From assembly GCA_011800805.1 (NCBI GenBank), contig MPNW01001085.1, forward strand, positions 1 through 17,843: a DNA stretch of 17,843 nt. The letters run 5' to 3'. The stretch comes from Hirudo medicinalis. Its lineage: Eukaryota; Annelida; Clitellata; Hirudinida; Hirudinidae. The position numbers and the translations under genes are program-made. The notes below the pieces were generated by a model. That model was given only the letters and a program-made list of their open reading frames with translations. It had not been told where the DNA came from and searched no databases. Position 1 is the first letter of the stretch. Each line of letters opens with the position of its first letter. Shown here piece by piece: positions 1 through 8,155 of this stretch.

Positions 1-249
1 TACACCTCCCACACATCCAAACATATGTTCCTTCATCTTCTTCATGACATTCTTTCAATGTGATGAGAGTCTTGTTTTCGTTAAATTGGTACCTAAGATG
101 ATTATCGTGATGATTGTTTAACACTCCGTCCCTCAAGATGAATCCACCTTGAAAGAGTTTCTTGAATCTGCACTCATTCAACTCCTCAGGACAAGGACAT
201 TCGAAGCTGACGTCATTTCCTTCATTGCACATCAAGGAATTTGTTTCAC
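1..249 (-). CDS. Gene A exon 2: Ig-like domain 1, cut by window edge
   Basis: Minus-strand exon starting after an acceptor ATTTTAG at 250-251 and read with one base from the previous exon (phase 1). It encodes a cysteine-rich Ig-like domain with the family landmarks: SLMCNEGNDVSFECPCPEE, then ECRFKKLFQGG, then KTLITLKECHEEDEGTYVWM and CGRC. The reading frame stays open to base 1, so the end of the domain and any second Ig, membrane and tail exons lie outside the window. It resembles the first Ig domain of genes B-D (the CNE and RFKKLFQGG motifs) more than the second. A four-residue insert with HHDNH lengthens the region before the RYQFN strand. Family membership is clear; the gene is partial only because of the window. 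Confidence 0.8.
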
Positions 250-314
250 CTAAAATGTGAGCCAAATTATGACACAATGTAACAATTTTAAGCATTCATT
301 CACATTGTTACAAC
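250..314 (-). other. 65-bp intron of gene A with internal inverted repeat
   Basis: GT-AG intron between the signal and Ig exons of gene A. It contains a 9-bp inverted repeat, TGTAACAAT at 278-286 and ATTGTTACA at 304-312, with a 17-nt loop, overlapping the donor side. It is much shorter than the matching introns of B, C and D (372, 264 and 335 bp). Confidence 0.5.
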
Positions 315-387
315 CCTGAGAAATCGAACAAATCAAGCTGAATATCCAGACAATGAAGATGCAATATTTCTGAACAAGTGATGCCAT
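315..387 (-). CDS. Gene A exon 1: signal peptide
   Basis: Open reading from ATG at 387 encodes 24 residues starting MASLVQKYCIFIVWIF and ending SISQ, a typical secretion signal with a short polar start and a hydrophobic core. It ends in phase 1 at CAGG|GTTGTA. Joined to the Ig exon at 249 it gives SISQ-GETNS, a plausible cleavage region. The intron (250-314) is only 65 bp. The exon is 73 nt, longer than the 67 nt of genes B, C and D, and its sequence differs from theirs, so gene A is not a recent copy of its neighbours. Confidence 0.65.
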
Positions 388-593
388 CTTTCGACAATGT
401 TGAACTTTTCATGGCATTGTTGGCATTTGAACTAAAAAGAAAAAATTCTTTGTCAATATTCATCAAAATTGAAAACTTACGATCCACAGTAAATTATCAC
501 TCCAATGAAAGTTTCCTTATTAAGTGAATTAATTTTAATATTTATTAAACAATTTATTTATTCAACATTATTTGAGGACATTTATGTTATTAC

Positions 594-670
594 CTGATCC
601 TACATTTTGAGGTAAGCTTACTGGCATCTCCCATACATCCAAACATGTGTTGCTTCATCATCATTGTTAC
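594..670 (-). pseudogene. Relic of an Ig-like exon 3' end
   Basis: Minus strand reads NNDDEATHVWMYGRCQ and then a stop, matching the family block NEDDEGTYVWMCGRC. Gly, Tyr and a conserved Cys are replaced (EGTY to EATH, MCG to MYG). Two in-frame stops follow, yet a donor-like ATCAG|GTAATA is still present, and the next bases resemble the donor side of gene B's second Ig exon (TTCAG|GTAATA). No matching 5' half is visible upstream of 670, where the sequence changes to an unrelated element. It is a decayed fragment of another copy between genes A and B. Confidence 0.6.
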
Positions 671-1000
671 ATAGCTAGCTTACCTGGCCGCACCTAGCGG
701 GCTTACCTGCTGGCTACTTGCTTTCCTTCTACGTTAATATCCTGTTAATATTACGTTAATATTTCCTGTTACGTTAATATTCGCTTATCTCCAGATAACA
801 TAAACAGCTTCGTTTGCATCAGCAACTGTCTGAATACGGACTAAGAGTCACAAAGGACTTTACACTTGAATGAATAAAATTGATTTTGTTGTAAAAATGA
901 CGTTTATTGGGAAATTGATTAGAAAATAAGATTTAAAATGCGTTAAACATTAATCGCACGACTAATCGCGATTAAAAATTTTAATCGATCTGCAGCCCTA
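671..1000. mobile_element. Possible hAT-type DNA transposon remnant
   Basis: The right end, about 945-1000, is a run of TTAATCG/CGATTA words finishing in GATCTGCAGCCCTA. Read on the minus strand it starts TAGGGCTGCAGATCGATT, which resembles the terminal sequence of hAT-like elements in many animals. The left limit is unclear; the family-unrelated sequence begins near 671, right where the relic Ig exon stops. It contains three imperfect copies of a word like CGTTAATAT at 730-780. I see no transposase reading frame and no matching left terminal repeat, so it would be non-autonomous or truncated. Confidence 0.35.
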
Positions 1001-1393
1001 TTATTAATATATCGATAATTTAAATGAGTCCAAAATTGAGAAACATTCATCCCATGCATCAACCCGGTAAATTGCATAAGAATAAACAAGTGTCGGATTT
1101 GTCGATTCAATGAACATCATTTCAGATTTTTCGAGAAAATGATAATAATAATAATAATAATAATAATAGTTAATTTATAATGCGCCATTTGCATAGCGTC
1201 AGAGTCGCCTAAATAATAACATGCAACATGCAACATGAATGTCATTTTGACTTTAAAGTGCTTCGCTAAAGCAAATAGCAAGTTGATTGCAACAGTCGTA
1301 CCAGCCGATAGACAATCAAGATATTGAAATGATTTGTTTTGTCAGAAAAGAATTTTGAAATGTTCTTTCCTATTTACTCGACGAGGTCAGGAC
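1001..1393. other. Intergenic stretch between genes A and B
   Basis: AT-rich sequence downstream of the gene B stop. It holds an (ATA)n microsatellite at 1141-1168 and a short doubled word, ACATGCAACATGCAACATG, near 1220. No exon with matching phase is visible. A clear AATAAA for gene B was not found close to its stop. Confidence 0.5.
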
Positions 1394-1557
1394 TCAGTTC
1401 TTGGTGCAAACGTGGAGGTCAAAGCAATTCAATAAGAACTTGTTTTTTCGCTCGACCAAGCAACAAATCACAATATAGATAAAAAGTAATACACTGAATG
1501 AGGCACAAATGAGGATCAAAAGTGATATTTTATCCTCAGATGATCCTTGACTTGTTT
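1394..1557 (-). CDS. Gene B exon 4: transmembrane segment and tail
   Basis: Follows the acceptor TTTTTTGTAG, phase 1. It encodes a polar stalk ETSQGSSEDK, a hydrophobic span of about 25 residues from ISLLILICAS to IVICCLV, then a basic stop-transfer ERKNK and a tail ending CTKN before TGA at 1394-1396. Three cysteines near the membrane face (ICC and the tail's NC) could be lipidated. An internal splice in the tail is possible but not needed. Confidence 0.7.
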
Positions 1558-2984
1558 CTACAAAAAAAAAATAACATTTCTCTTCAAACAAAATTGTATT
1601 TTCATGTGAATATTAATAGGATAATAATGCATGTTCTATAAATTGCAAACAATTGTACATGTGTAATGTGTGTGTGTCATTTTGCAGACGAAGAAAACTA
1701 CAGCATATTTAAATCAAATTAAATGTGATTTATTAAAAAATATATCATAGTATTACCTGAATTTTGAACTTCCAAATGAAACTTCTTGTTAACATTACAA
1801 CCACCACACATCCAAACATACGTTCCTTCGTCATCTTCATGACATTCTTTCAATGTGATGTGAGTCTTATCCTCGTTGAACTCGTATTTATGATCATTAG
1901 TCAGTACACCATTACGTACAATTTGTCTTTTTTGATCAAGTTTCTCGAATCTGCAGGTGTCCAATTCTTGAGGACAAGGACATTCAAAGAAAACATGTTC
2001 GCCAACAGGACATTTCAGGTCTTCTGTTTTGATTTAATTGACAAGTTGATTACATTTATTAAACAAAAACTATTTAAAAATTCTTTATAAATACCTGGTA
2101 ATGATTTCAAAGTATTTTACAAATTTAAACGTTAAGGGTCTAATGGCAAAACAATTTTAATAATTAAAAGTCTTATATTTGTAAAGAAGTGCCACTTATT
2201 ATTGCACATACTTCATTATTAAATAACTTGACATGTTTTGTATTTAAGCTCTTTACTAACTTGTGACTTTGTGAACCTTCAAATGAAACTCCTTGTTGAC
2301 ATTGCATCCACCACACATCCAAAGATATGTTCCTTCATCATCTTCGTTACATTCTTTCAATGTGATGTGAGTCTTGCGTTTGTTAAATTTGTATCTGTGG
2401 TGATGATTATTCAATAAACCATCCCTCACAATGTATCCTCCTAGAAAGAGTTTCTTGAATCTGCACTCATCGAACTCCTCAGGACAACAAGGACATTGAA
2501 AACTGACATCACTTCTTTCATTGCATATCAACTGATTTATTTCACCTAAAATTTGAATCACGTTGTCATGAAACACTACGACATAGAACTTTGCACGAAA
2601 GTCCTCATGCATTCGCTTCTTTAATATTGTGATTACTTGCCAATTTAAGAGTATTGTTGTCTGATTTAAAAATTTGTTGAAATCAATTCTAATCTATGTT
2701 CTTCAAATCCCTAATGTCACGCGCGAAGGAATTTCGTTTATTTTGTTTAATTCGTATTATAATGATAATTTATATTTTTAAAGATTTATTTATTATTTAT
2801 TTTAAAAAATGCAAGATGAATTACGAATGAAATATTCAGTAATTCAATGTAATAGGCAACGAATTTATTCAAGAAAAAATGGAAAAAAAAAATTTATTCA
2901 AGAAAATCTATTCTTACACACGGTCAGAATCAAGATTACTTCCACGAGAATTAAGAAAACATGCCACCCATAAAGTTTAGACAT
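1394..2984 (-). CDS. Gene B: two-Ig-domain type I membrane protein
   Basis: Complete four-exon gene, join 2918-2984, 2261-2545, 1757-2023, 1394-1557 on the minus strand, 260 aa. Order: signal peptide, Ig-like 1, Ig-like 2, transmembrane segment and short tail. All three introns are GT-AG, phase 1, with lengths 372, 237 and 199 bp. Exon lengths sum to 783 nt, an exact open frame with one terminal stop, which strongly supports the model. Expected location is the plasma membrane with the Ig domains outside. The tail holds no tyrosine, so no ITIM or ITAM is present. The start was chosen because it follows AGAAG, the same context as genes C and D, and opens a good signal peptide. Ligand and function are unknown; a recognition receptor is inference. 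Confidence 0.8.
1757..2023 (-). CDS. Gene B exon 3: Ig-like domain 2
   Basis: 267 nt, phase 1-1, between acceptor AAAACAG at 2024-2025 and donor TTCAG|GTAATA. It reads EDLKCPVGEHVFFECPCPQE, then DTCRFEKLDQKRQIVRNGVL, then KTHITLKECHEDDEGTYVWM and CGGCNVNKKFHLEV. Cysteines sit at the family positions. The GGCNVNK version of the last strand is shared with domain 1 of the same gene and differs from the GRCNVNR version in genes C and D. Confidence 0.8.
2261..2545 (-). CDS. Gene B exon 2: Ig-like domain 1
   Basis: 285 nt, phase 1-1, acceptor ATTTTAG, donor CACAA|GTTAGT. It reads CEINQLICNERSDVSFQCPC, with an added cysteine (CPCCPEE instead of CPCPEE), then DECRFKKLFLGGYIVRDGLL, a His-rich loop NNHHHRYKFN, and KTHITLKECNEDDEGTYLWM followed by CGGCNVNKEFHLKV. 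The extra Cys gives an odd number not seen in the paralogues. Confidence 0.8.
2918..2984 (-). CDS. Gene B exon 1: signal peptide
   Basis: ATG at 2984 opens 22 residues, MSKLYGWHVFLILVEVILIL then TV, ending in phase 1 at T|GTAAGA. The same 67-nt length and the same T|GTA(A/G)G donor are found in genes C and D. Splicing creates a TGT Cys codon at the junction. Confidence 0.75.
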
Positions 2985-3003
2985 CTTCTGCAACTTTCAG
3001 ATA

Positions 3004-3269
3004 TTATTTAAGTTCAGTTGTAAACACAGCTTGGAAGATGGTAAGACCTTTGAGCTGTATCAAGCCTTTTTCATCAAATACCTGTAATAGAATTTGAGAA
3101 AGAAGAAGTTAGCGTGACTGACTAAAACTTGTAAATCTTCAGGCTTTATTTCGCAGGCCACGGCATTCAAACATTGTTTTGCTTCTTTGGCTTTGAAATT
3201 ATTAGTCACCTTTGCACAAATGCAGAAAACCGTCAGAATCAATTTATGGAGTTGTGTAAATTCAAATAA
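3004..3269 (-). CDS. Possible two-exon 3' end of a small unrelated gene
   Basis: Minus strand shows an open stretch 3129-3269 containing KLILTVFCICAK, then KAKEAKQCLNAVACEIKPED. A 47-bp putative intron (3082-3128) follows with a GCTAAC branch-like word, a pyrimidine-rich run and TATTACAG. The next stretch, 3004-3081, stays open in phase 0 (VFDEKGLIQLKGLTIFQAV) and ends in TAA. The stop is only 19 nt upstream of gene B's ATG. I do not recognise the protein. No in-frame ATG is visible before the AAT microsatellite, so any start exon would lie upstream. The donor CAA|GTTTTA is weak; a better donor, GCAAAG|GTGACT near 3205, would give a shorter product. It could be a chance pairing of open frames. 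Confidence 0.3.
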
Positions 3270-3273
3270 CTTT

Positions 3274-3430
3274 AATTATAATAATAATAATATAATTAAT
3301 AATAGCAACAACAACAACAATAATAAAAAAACAAAAACAAAAAAAATAATATTGATGATAATAATAATAATAATAATAATAACAACAACAACAATAATAA
3401 TAATAACAATAATAATAGTAATAATAAACC
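3274..3430. repeat. AAT/AAC microsatellite
   Basis: Imperfect trinucleotide array of AAT and AAC units. It opens low-complexity frames (poly-Asn, poly-Ile) on both strands that should not be read as genes. Confidence 0.9.
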
Positions 3431-3525
3431 CTATTTTTTTTAAATTTAATTTGAATTATTTTATCATTGGTTGAGACCTGGCATTCTTCCTTTGTATGAA
3501 GCTCTTTAGGTAGACGTTTTAGGCT

Positions 3526-3780
3526 TGTAAATAAAGTATCAGTAGAACTGAATCTAACCTAAGACCTTATATGGAAATAACAAACATTAGAAATTCTATG
3601 AATGGGCATGTTTATTACCATATTTGGATATTTTTTGATCAGGTGATCACACAGGTGAAATTGGTGCTATAAATAAAGTGTCAGTATTACTGAGACCTTA
3701 TATGGAAATAACAAACATTGGAAATTCCATGAACGGGCATGTTTATTACCGTATTTAGACACTTTTTTGTTCAAACAGGT
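3526..3780. repeat. Two imperfect tandem copies of a ~140-bp unit, 5' of gene B
   Basis: Copy 1 (about 3526-3660) and copy 2 (about 3667-3780) share TAAATAAAGT(A/G)TCAGTA, then AGACCTTATATGGAAATAAC, then GAAATTC(T/C)ATGAA and GGGCATGTTTATTACC. Copy 2 lacks about 15 bp near AATCTAACCT and has a decayed end. The words TAGACGTTT, GGAAATTCCATGAA and the motif at 3643-3658 recur upstream of gene C. This suggests a duplicated piece of 5' flank rather than unrelated repeat DNA. Confidence 0.65.
3643..3658. promoter_or_regulatory. 16-bp motif shared by gene B and gene C 5' flanks
   Basis: GTGATCACACAGGTGA lies about 660 bp upstream of gene B's ATG. The gene C flank has the same 16 bases with one change. 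It holds the palindrome GTGATCAC and an E-box-like CAGGTG. A regulatory role is inference; shared ancestry of the flanks is also enough to explain it. Confidence 0.35.
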
Positions 3781-4389
3781 TACAATAAATTAGAATTGTA
3801 ATAAAATAATCATCAAAATAAAAAGTAAATTAGTTTAAGTACATTTAATTGTTAAGCTGCATTAGTACTCTATTATTAATGCTCTATATTATTAGTAATC
3901 TATGTTACTAGTAGTCTAAAACTTGTTGCGTTCTTATATGTTCGTTATTTAAAGTTATTTGAATCATAGTGTATTTATTACCGAATTTGAGCATTTTCGG
4001 AGATCTTAAACTCTTTAATCCTGTCTCACATATTAGTCTACTATTAATATAAAGAAGTCTTAAGTGAAAATGACTGGACAGGAGGAGTACAGGGTGTTAG
4101 ATTCTTGCGATGTTTCAATGTGATAGTTTTCGATGTTAAGGTTTAACAAGAGGCTTTTTATCGCTTCAACATCCTTTGTATGCAACACGCAGTTTCAGTT
4201 AATAAAACATTAATCTGAGATTATATTCACTCTGAAATGCAGGTCGAATTTATTTTCTTTGATAGGTGGAGGTCCCCTACTGCTGGAGGCCACTGTGCAG
4301 TGGCCCACCCTGACCATGCCTAAATCCGGACCTGACTGTGACACTTTGAGATCCTCGCTACATTTTGTTGAGTCAAGGCACGTTTTTAC
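3781..4389. other. Intergenic stretch with a GC-richer island
   Basis: AT-rich to about 4250, with TATTAGTAA/CTATTAGT words repeated near 3860-3920. From 4260 to 4385 the sequence is GC-richer and contains a perfect hairpin, GGCCACTG at 4288-4295 and CAGTGGCC at 4298-4305 with a 2-nt loop. On the minus strand the island stays open as a continuation of the orphan transmembrane frame to a stop at 4210-4212. It could be a cytoplasmic tail, or an inserted repeat that happens to stay open. Confidence 0.4.
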
Positions 4390-4476
4390 CTTAAACACCC
4401 AACAAATAATCACAACTGAGATGAGAAGATCAACAATATAGATAATATATACATTCAGGTAACTTTTGGTTTGAGT
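4390..4476 (-). pseudogene. Orphan transmembrane exon, gene B type
   Basis: Minus strand reads TKSYLNVYIIYIVDLLISVV then IICWVFK and meets a strong donor AAG|GTAAAA. At the DNA level the words TATCTATATTGT and GTGAT(TATT)TGTTG match the gene B membrane exon (IYIVICC), with a 19-bp insert between them. A stop codon lies just upstream at 4477-4479, and the only nearby acceptor, CAAAAG, would be phase 2 instead of the family's phase 1. No Ig exons accompany it. I read it as a leftover membrane exon of a lost gene copy between B and C; an alternative exon for gene C is less likely. Confidence 0.4.
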
Positions 4477-4479
4477 TTA

Positions 4480-5098
4480 TTTGTGCTTAGTAAGGTTGTA
4501 ATTAATAATAAATAATAATTATGATAATAGTTTATAATTTATAAGGCGCAGTATGGATAGCATCAGAGGTGCCTTGTGTCCCTTTGTCATTAATAAAATT
4601 ACGAAAAACAGGCTACATAAATAATTTTATTTTGAAATTGACAAATAAGTAAATTTATTTCACTTAAATTACATTTGACAACTTAAAACTGGTGATATTA
4701 AAAATATTTCCCAAGCATCAATCAAGCAAATTCCAATTGCAAATAAATAGTAAATGTGTCAGTGAGGCTTATGATTACGAGCTCAAAGTGAAAAATGTCA
4801 TCAAAAATTAGAAGCACGAATTCAATAATATTCAATATGCGATGATATGCGAATATATGTTCTTTAAACAAACGAAAACACGCACATAATACAACCTGAG
4901 TGTCCGAAATAGTCCCAAGACATCAAAAGGTATGAAGGCTATTTTTTTTTACATGCATTCTATGCGGAATATATTTGAATGTATTTAGAATATAGAATAT
5001 AGTTGAATGATAATAAATTTGAATACATTTAAAATATAGAATATATTTAAATGCTTTTTGTGACCATATTGGTCATATATAGTAGCACCTTACTACAG
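4480..5098. other. Gene C 3' flank
   Basis: No exon found. Contains AATAAT runs near 4500-4530 and a degenerate repeat of ATATTTGAATG/ATATAGAATAT words at about 4965-5052. A minus-strand AATAAA (plus TTTATT) appears only near 4626, about 470 bp past the gene C stop, so the 3' end of that transcript is not settled. Confidence 0.45.
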
Positions 5099-5256
5099 CT
5101 ACATTTCCGAGCATTTGCGTATATCTTCCCTCCCCTTCCTCCTCTGGTGTCTCTTGTAAGACCAAGCAAAGGTAAAAATAACTGTAGTCACCACAACAAG
5201 CACGCCAATTAATAACGATAATAAAATTGTATTCTGAGATGTTTCTGGAATTGGTT
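5099..5256 (-). CDS. Gene C exon 4: transmembrane segment and basic tail
   Basis: Follows the strong acceptor TTTGTTTTCAG, phase 1. It encodes a stalk EPIPETSQN, a hydrophobic span TILLSLLIGVLVVVTTVIFT continuing FAW, then a strongly basic tail SYKRHQRRKGREDIRKCSEM and TAG. The tail is about 19 residues and differs fully from gene B's tail, although both stalks contain ETSQ. One tyrosine lies right at the membrane and is not in an ITIM context. Confidence 0.75.
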
Positions 5257-6710
5257 CTGAAAACAAATATTGAAACTTAATTAGAAACTTCTTAATCTTT
5301 AAAAATAAAGTAATATATTTATAACAGTTAATTGAAATGATGGTACAATTGTGTATTAAATTTGATAAGTTGAAATTAAATGTTTTACTGATTTGGTGCT
5401 GAATAAATGAAAATTTGTCCTTAATTTAGATTGAAAATAATTACTTTCGGTTTACAAATAAATGTAATAAGATAATAATTATTTTCAAAAAATTTGAAAA
5501 AATTTACACCAGTCTCATGTTTAAATCTCGACATCGAAACAGGTTGAAATTGCATTTGAAAAAATTTATTTCGATAACTAAACCTTTAACTTCCAAATGA
5601 AACTGCCTGTTGACATTACACCTCCCACACATCCAAACATATGTTCCTTCATCTTCTTCATTACATTCTTTCAATGTGATGTGAGTTCTCTTTTCATTCA
5701 ATTCATATTTGAAATGTTGAGAATTCAATAAACCAGCCCTCACAATGTATCCTTCTTGAGAATGTTTCTTGAATCCACAGGAGTCCAATTCTTCAGCACA
5801 AGGACATTCAAATGAAATGTCTCCACCAACAAAACAATGCAGCATTTCTTCAACTTCAGAATCTTTTACATGAAATTCTTCAAATAAAAAACTTATTAAA
5901 TCCTCTTTTATATTTTATGAATTCAAATACTTTTTTTTATTTTTTAATTAATAATTAACAATTTAAAGTATTTTATCAACTGATATTAATATTTTAAAAA
6001 GTTCCCAAGGTGATCTAATAAAACTTAGAATATAAGAAATAAATTTAAATTCATTTAGAAAATAAACTTTGTATTTATGCAAAAACCCTTTAATCACCTG
6101 AAATTTTATGAACCTCCAAATCAAACTGCCTGTTGACATTACACCTCCCACACATCCAAACATATGTTCCTTCATCGTCTTCATTACATTCTTTCAATGT
6201 TATGTGAACCTTGTATCCGTTAAATTGGTATTTATGGTGATGACTCCTCAGTACACCATCCATCACAATGTATCCTCCTTGAAAAAGTTTCTTGAATCTG
6301 CACTCATTGACCTCCTCAGGACAAGGACATTCAAAACTGACATCGTTTCTTTCCTCGCATTTTAATGAATGTTGGTCACCTAAAATATTAATCACACTGA
6401 ATCCTGCACTGATAATAACTGTAAGTATTTTAAGATACTTGAAAGCAAATAGTTTGTATTTACTTGCATATTTGCATTACAATATCGACATTAATAGTAT
6501 TCGTTGTGACCAATCACAGTTTAAAAGTACATGTAATTATTTTCTTGTTTAACTAGCGATAGTAATAGTGATCGCAAGCAATCCTGTAACACCATGGAGC
6601 ACCAAATTCAACCAAAAATGGAAACAGGTGAATCTTTTCTTACACATGATCAGATTCAACAGTTCTCCAAAGAGGACAAAAACTAAACTCCAGTAATAAA
6701 CTTCCAACAT
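5099..6710 (-). CDS. Gene C: two-Ig-domain type I membrane protein
   Basis: Complete four-exon gene, join 6644-6710, 6098-6379, 5584-5862, 5099-5256 on the minus strand, 261 aa. Introns are 264, 235 and 327 bp, all GT-AG and phase 1; exons sum to 786 nt with a single terminal TAG. Architecture matches gene B: signal peptide, two Ig-like domains, transmembrane span, basic tail. The second-domain acceptor was set at AAAAG|AT because it is the site conserved with gene D. Signal peptide and both Ig domains are very close to gene D, so C and D arose by a recent tandem duplication. Predicted cell-surface receptor or adhesion protein; no catalytic motif and no tail tyrosine. Confidence 0.82.
5584..5862 (-). 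CDS. Gene C exon 3: Ig-like domain 2
   Basis: 279 nt, phase 1-1, donor TTAAAG|GTTTAG. It reads SEVEEMLHCFVGGDISFECP, CAEELDSCGFKKHSQEGYIV, RAGLLNSQHFKYELNEKRTH and ITLKECNEEDEGTYVWMCGR, then CNVNRQFHLEVK. Domain 2 is marked by GFKKHSQEG where domain 1 has RFKKLFQGG. The same exon in gene D has the same length. Confidence 0.82.
6098..6379 (-). CDS. Gene C exon 2: Ig-like domain 1
   Basis: 282 nt, phase 1-1, acceptor ATTTTAG, donor TTTCAG|GTGATT. It reads CDQHSLKCEERNDVSFECPC, then ECRFKKLFQGGYIVMDGVLR, SHHHKYQFNGYKVHITLKEC and NEDDEGTYVWMCGRC, ending NVNRQFDLEVHKIS. Acidic DEGTY followed by VWMC corresponds to the DxGxYxC signature of V-set F strands with two extra residues. Confidence 0.85.
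6644..6710 (-). CDS. Gene C exon 1: signal peptide
   Basis: 67 nt from ATG at 6710: MLEVYYWSLVFVLFGELLNL then IM, phase 1 donor T|GTAAGA. The gene D signal peptide is nearly the same. The ATG context AGAAG is shared by B, C and D. Confidence 0.78.
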
Positions 6711-8044
6711 CTTCTAGTACTCTCTCAACTTCAAACAGCCCTTCAAATAATCATCGAATTTTAAATAAGCAAATATTCATCAAATTTTAAAGTAGTTATC
6801 AAACTAACTTAAATAAAGTTTTGGCTTTATTGTCACACCTGCAATACTTTGATAACGCCAACGAGTATTCATCTGTGAATGCCAAGCGATTGGAAAAATC
6901 CGATTCCTGCTGATGGACGCCTAACAGTAAGCACGCACTTAATGGGTGAAGTAAATATTAGTATTGAACACTGTAAGTTAAAGGAAAGGTCTTCAGACGA
7001 TGATGAGCTGTTTTTATAGACGTTTGAAAAAATATTTTGGAAATTCCATGAATCAGCTTATTCTTATTACTTGAACTTGAACTTACGGGCACGTGATCAG
7101 ACAGGTGATACGTTTATAATCAAGACATTAATATTGGTATACTATTTATTTAATTAATTAACATTAATAGCTTAAATAAATTTGTCTGAAGGCTATTGAA
7201 CAAGTAGTCAAGGAGAAGTGCTTCTTCTAAAAAGGAAACAAACCTCAAGGACAACTTTAATCTATTTAACTTAAGTTTATTCTTGCGCTAATATCGTGAT
7301 AAGGTTAGTAAATATTTTTTTTAATAAATATGAAAAACACTGTTTCACTGTTTTGCAGGACCGGCATCTTCACTCGTCAAAAGTAAACTAGTACTATTCT
7401 GAGATAACCACGCCCTCCGAGGCTCATGAATATTTAGTTATCGTCTCATCGTCCTCATTTTTCCTCAGCCTCTCTTCTGTGTCAGCATTCTAAAGGTGGA
7501 TCTTTTTTTGGAGTTAAATTTAATTGATTTTTATTATTTTTTTAATTAATAATAATCAATTTTAGATTTTTTATAAGTGATTAAAATAAAAATTAGAGGA
7601 TTGTATAAAGAATATTAACTCAGGATCGTAACAATGTTTACAATGGAAGACAATTTCTTAACGAAGCTCTTGATAAATTCTGAGGTTACGGACGAAGCTG
7701 CTAAGTTAAGCTAGCATTAGGTAGACTAAAACAATAGGTGAAGTACATCGCATCAGACGACACCGACACATGAGAACCTGACACATTTATTGACTGATAA
7801 ATGAATACACCATTAAAACAAACTTCACATGAAGTAACATTAAAACTCCTCCAACCCATTGAAAAACAAACATCATAGTTTTACTATTTAACAACTTTCC
7901 CATATTTGGCACAAAATATGAATTCTTGAATTCAAAATCATGTTAAGTAATTGCATTGCCATATTACAACAAATTCAAATAAACTCAAAGGGCCAGCCTT
8001 AAGGAAGCGCACGCTTCCGCTATCAGACTGATCCAATAAATCAT
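6711..8044. other. Gene C 5' flank and gene D 3' side, no confident exon
   Basis: The gene C flank includes the region 7016-7110 that resembles the duplicated unit 5' of gene B (TAGACGTTT, GGAAATTCCATGAA, GTGATCAGACAGGTGA). On the minus strand 7424-7489 is a 22-codon open stretch after TTTAG, with NADTEERLRKNEDDET and a stop, which could be a cytoplasmic tail but is phase 0. A hairpin GGAAGCG (8003-8009) and CGCTTCC (8012-8018) with a 2-nt loop lies beside the word CCAATAAA near 8035. I could not find a transmembrane exon for gene D here. Confidence 0.4.
7093..7108. promoter_or_regulatory. Flank motif of gene C shared with gene B
   Basis: GTGATCAGACAGGTGA, 15 of 16 bases equal to the motif upstream of gene B, here about 385 bp before the gene C ATG and overlapping a CACGTG E-box at its left side. 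I did not find it upstream of gene D or E. Confidence 0.35.
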
Positions 8045-8045
8045 N
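8045..8045. other. Ambiguous base N
   Basis: The only N in the window. It sits within about 15 bp of the point where similarity between the introns of gene C and gene D stops, so it may mark an assembly join or an unresolved base. Confidence 0.9.
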
Positions 8046-8155
8046 AATTATGCTCCTAAAAATGGGAAAAAAGTTACATCAGTCTTATGTTAAAATCTCG
8101 ACACCTAAAAATAAAATTAAAATTGCATTTGAAAAAATTTATTTCTAAACTAAAC

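Noticed and set aside
1764..2090. Plus-strand frames opposite the Ig exons, also at 6108-6365, 8785-9060 and 11832-12114
   Set aside because: They are antisense shadows. The minus-strand frames carry the conserved motifs, splice sites and phase.
7424..7489. Acidic 22-codon stretch considered as gene D's cytoplasmic tail
   Set aside because: Phase 0 acceptor does not fit the phase 1 donor of gene D, and no membrane span joins them.
7790..7890. Hydrophobic minus-strand frame MFVFQWVGGVLMLLHVKFVL considered as gene D's membrane exon
   Set aside because: No phase 1 acceptor, a charged break in the span, and no similarity to the gene B or C anchor exons.
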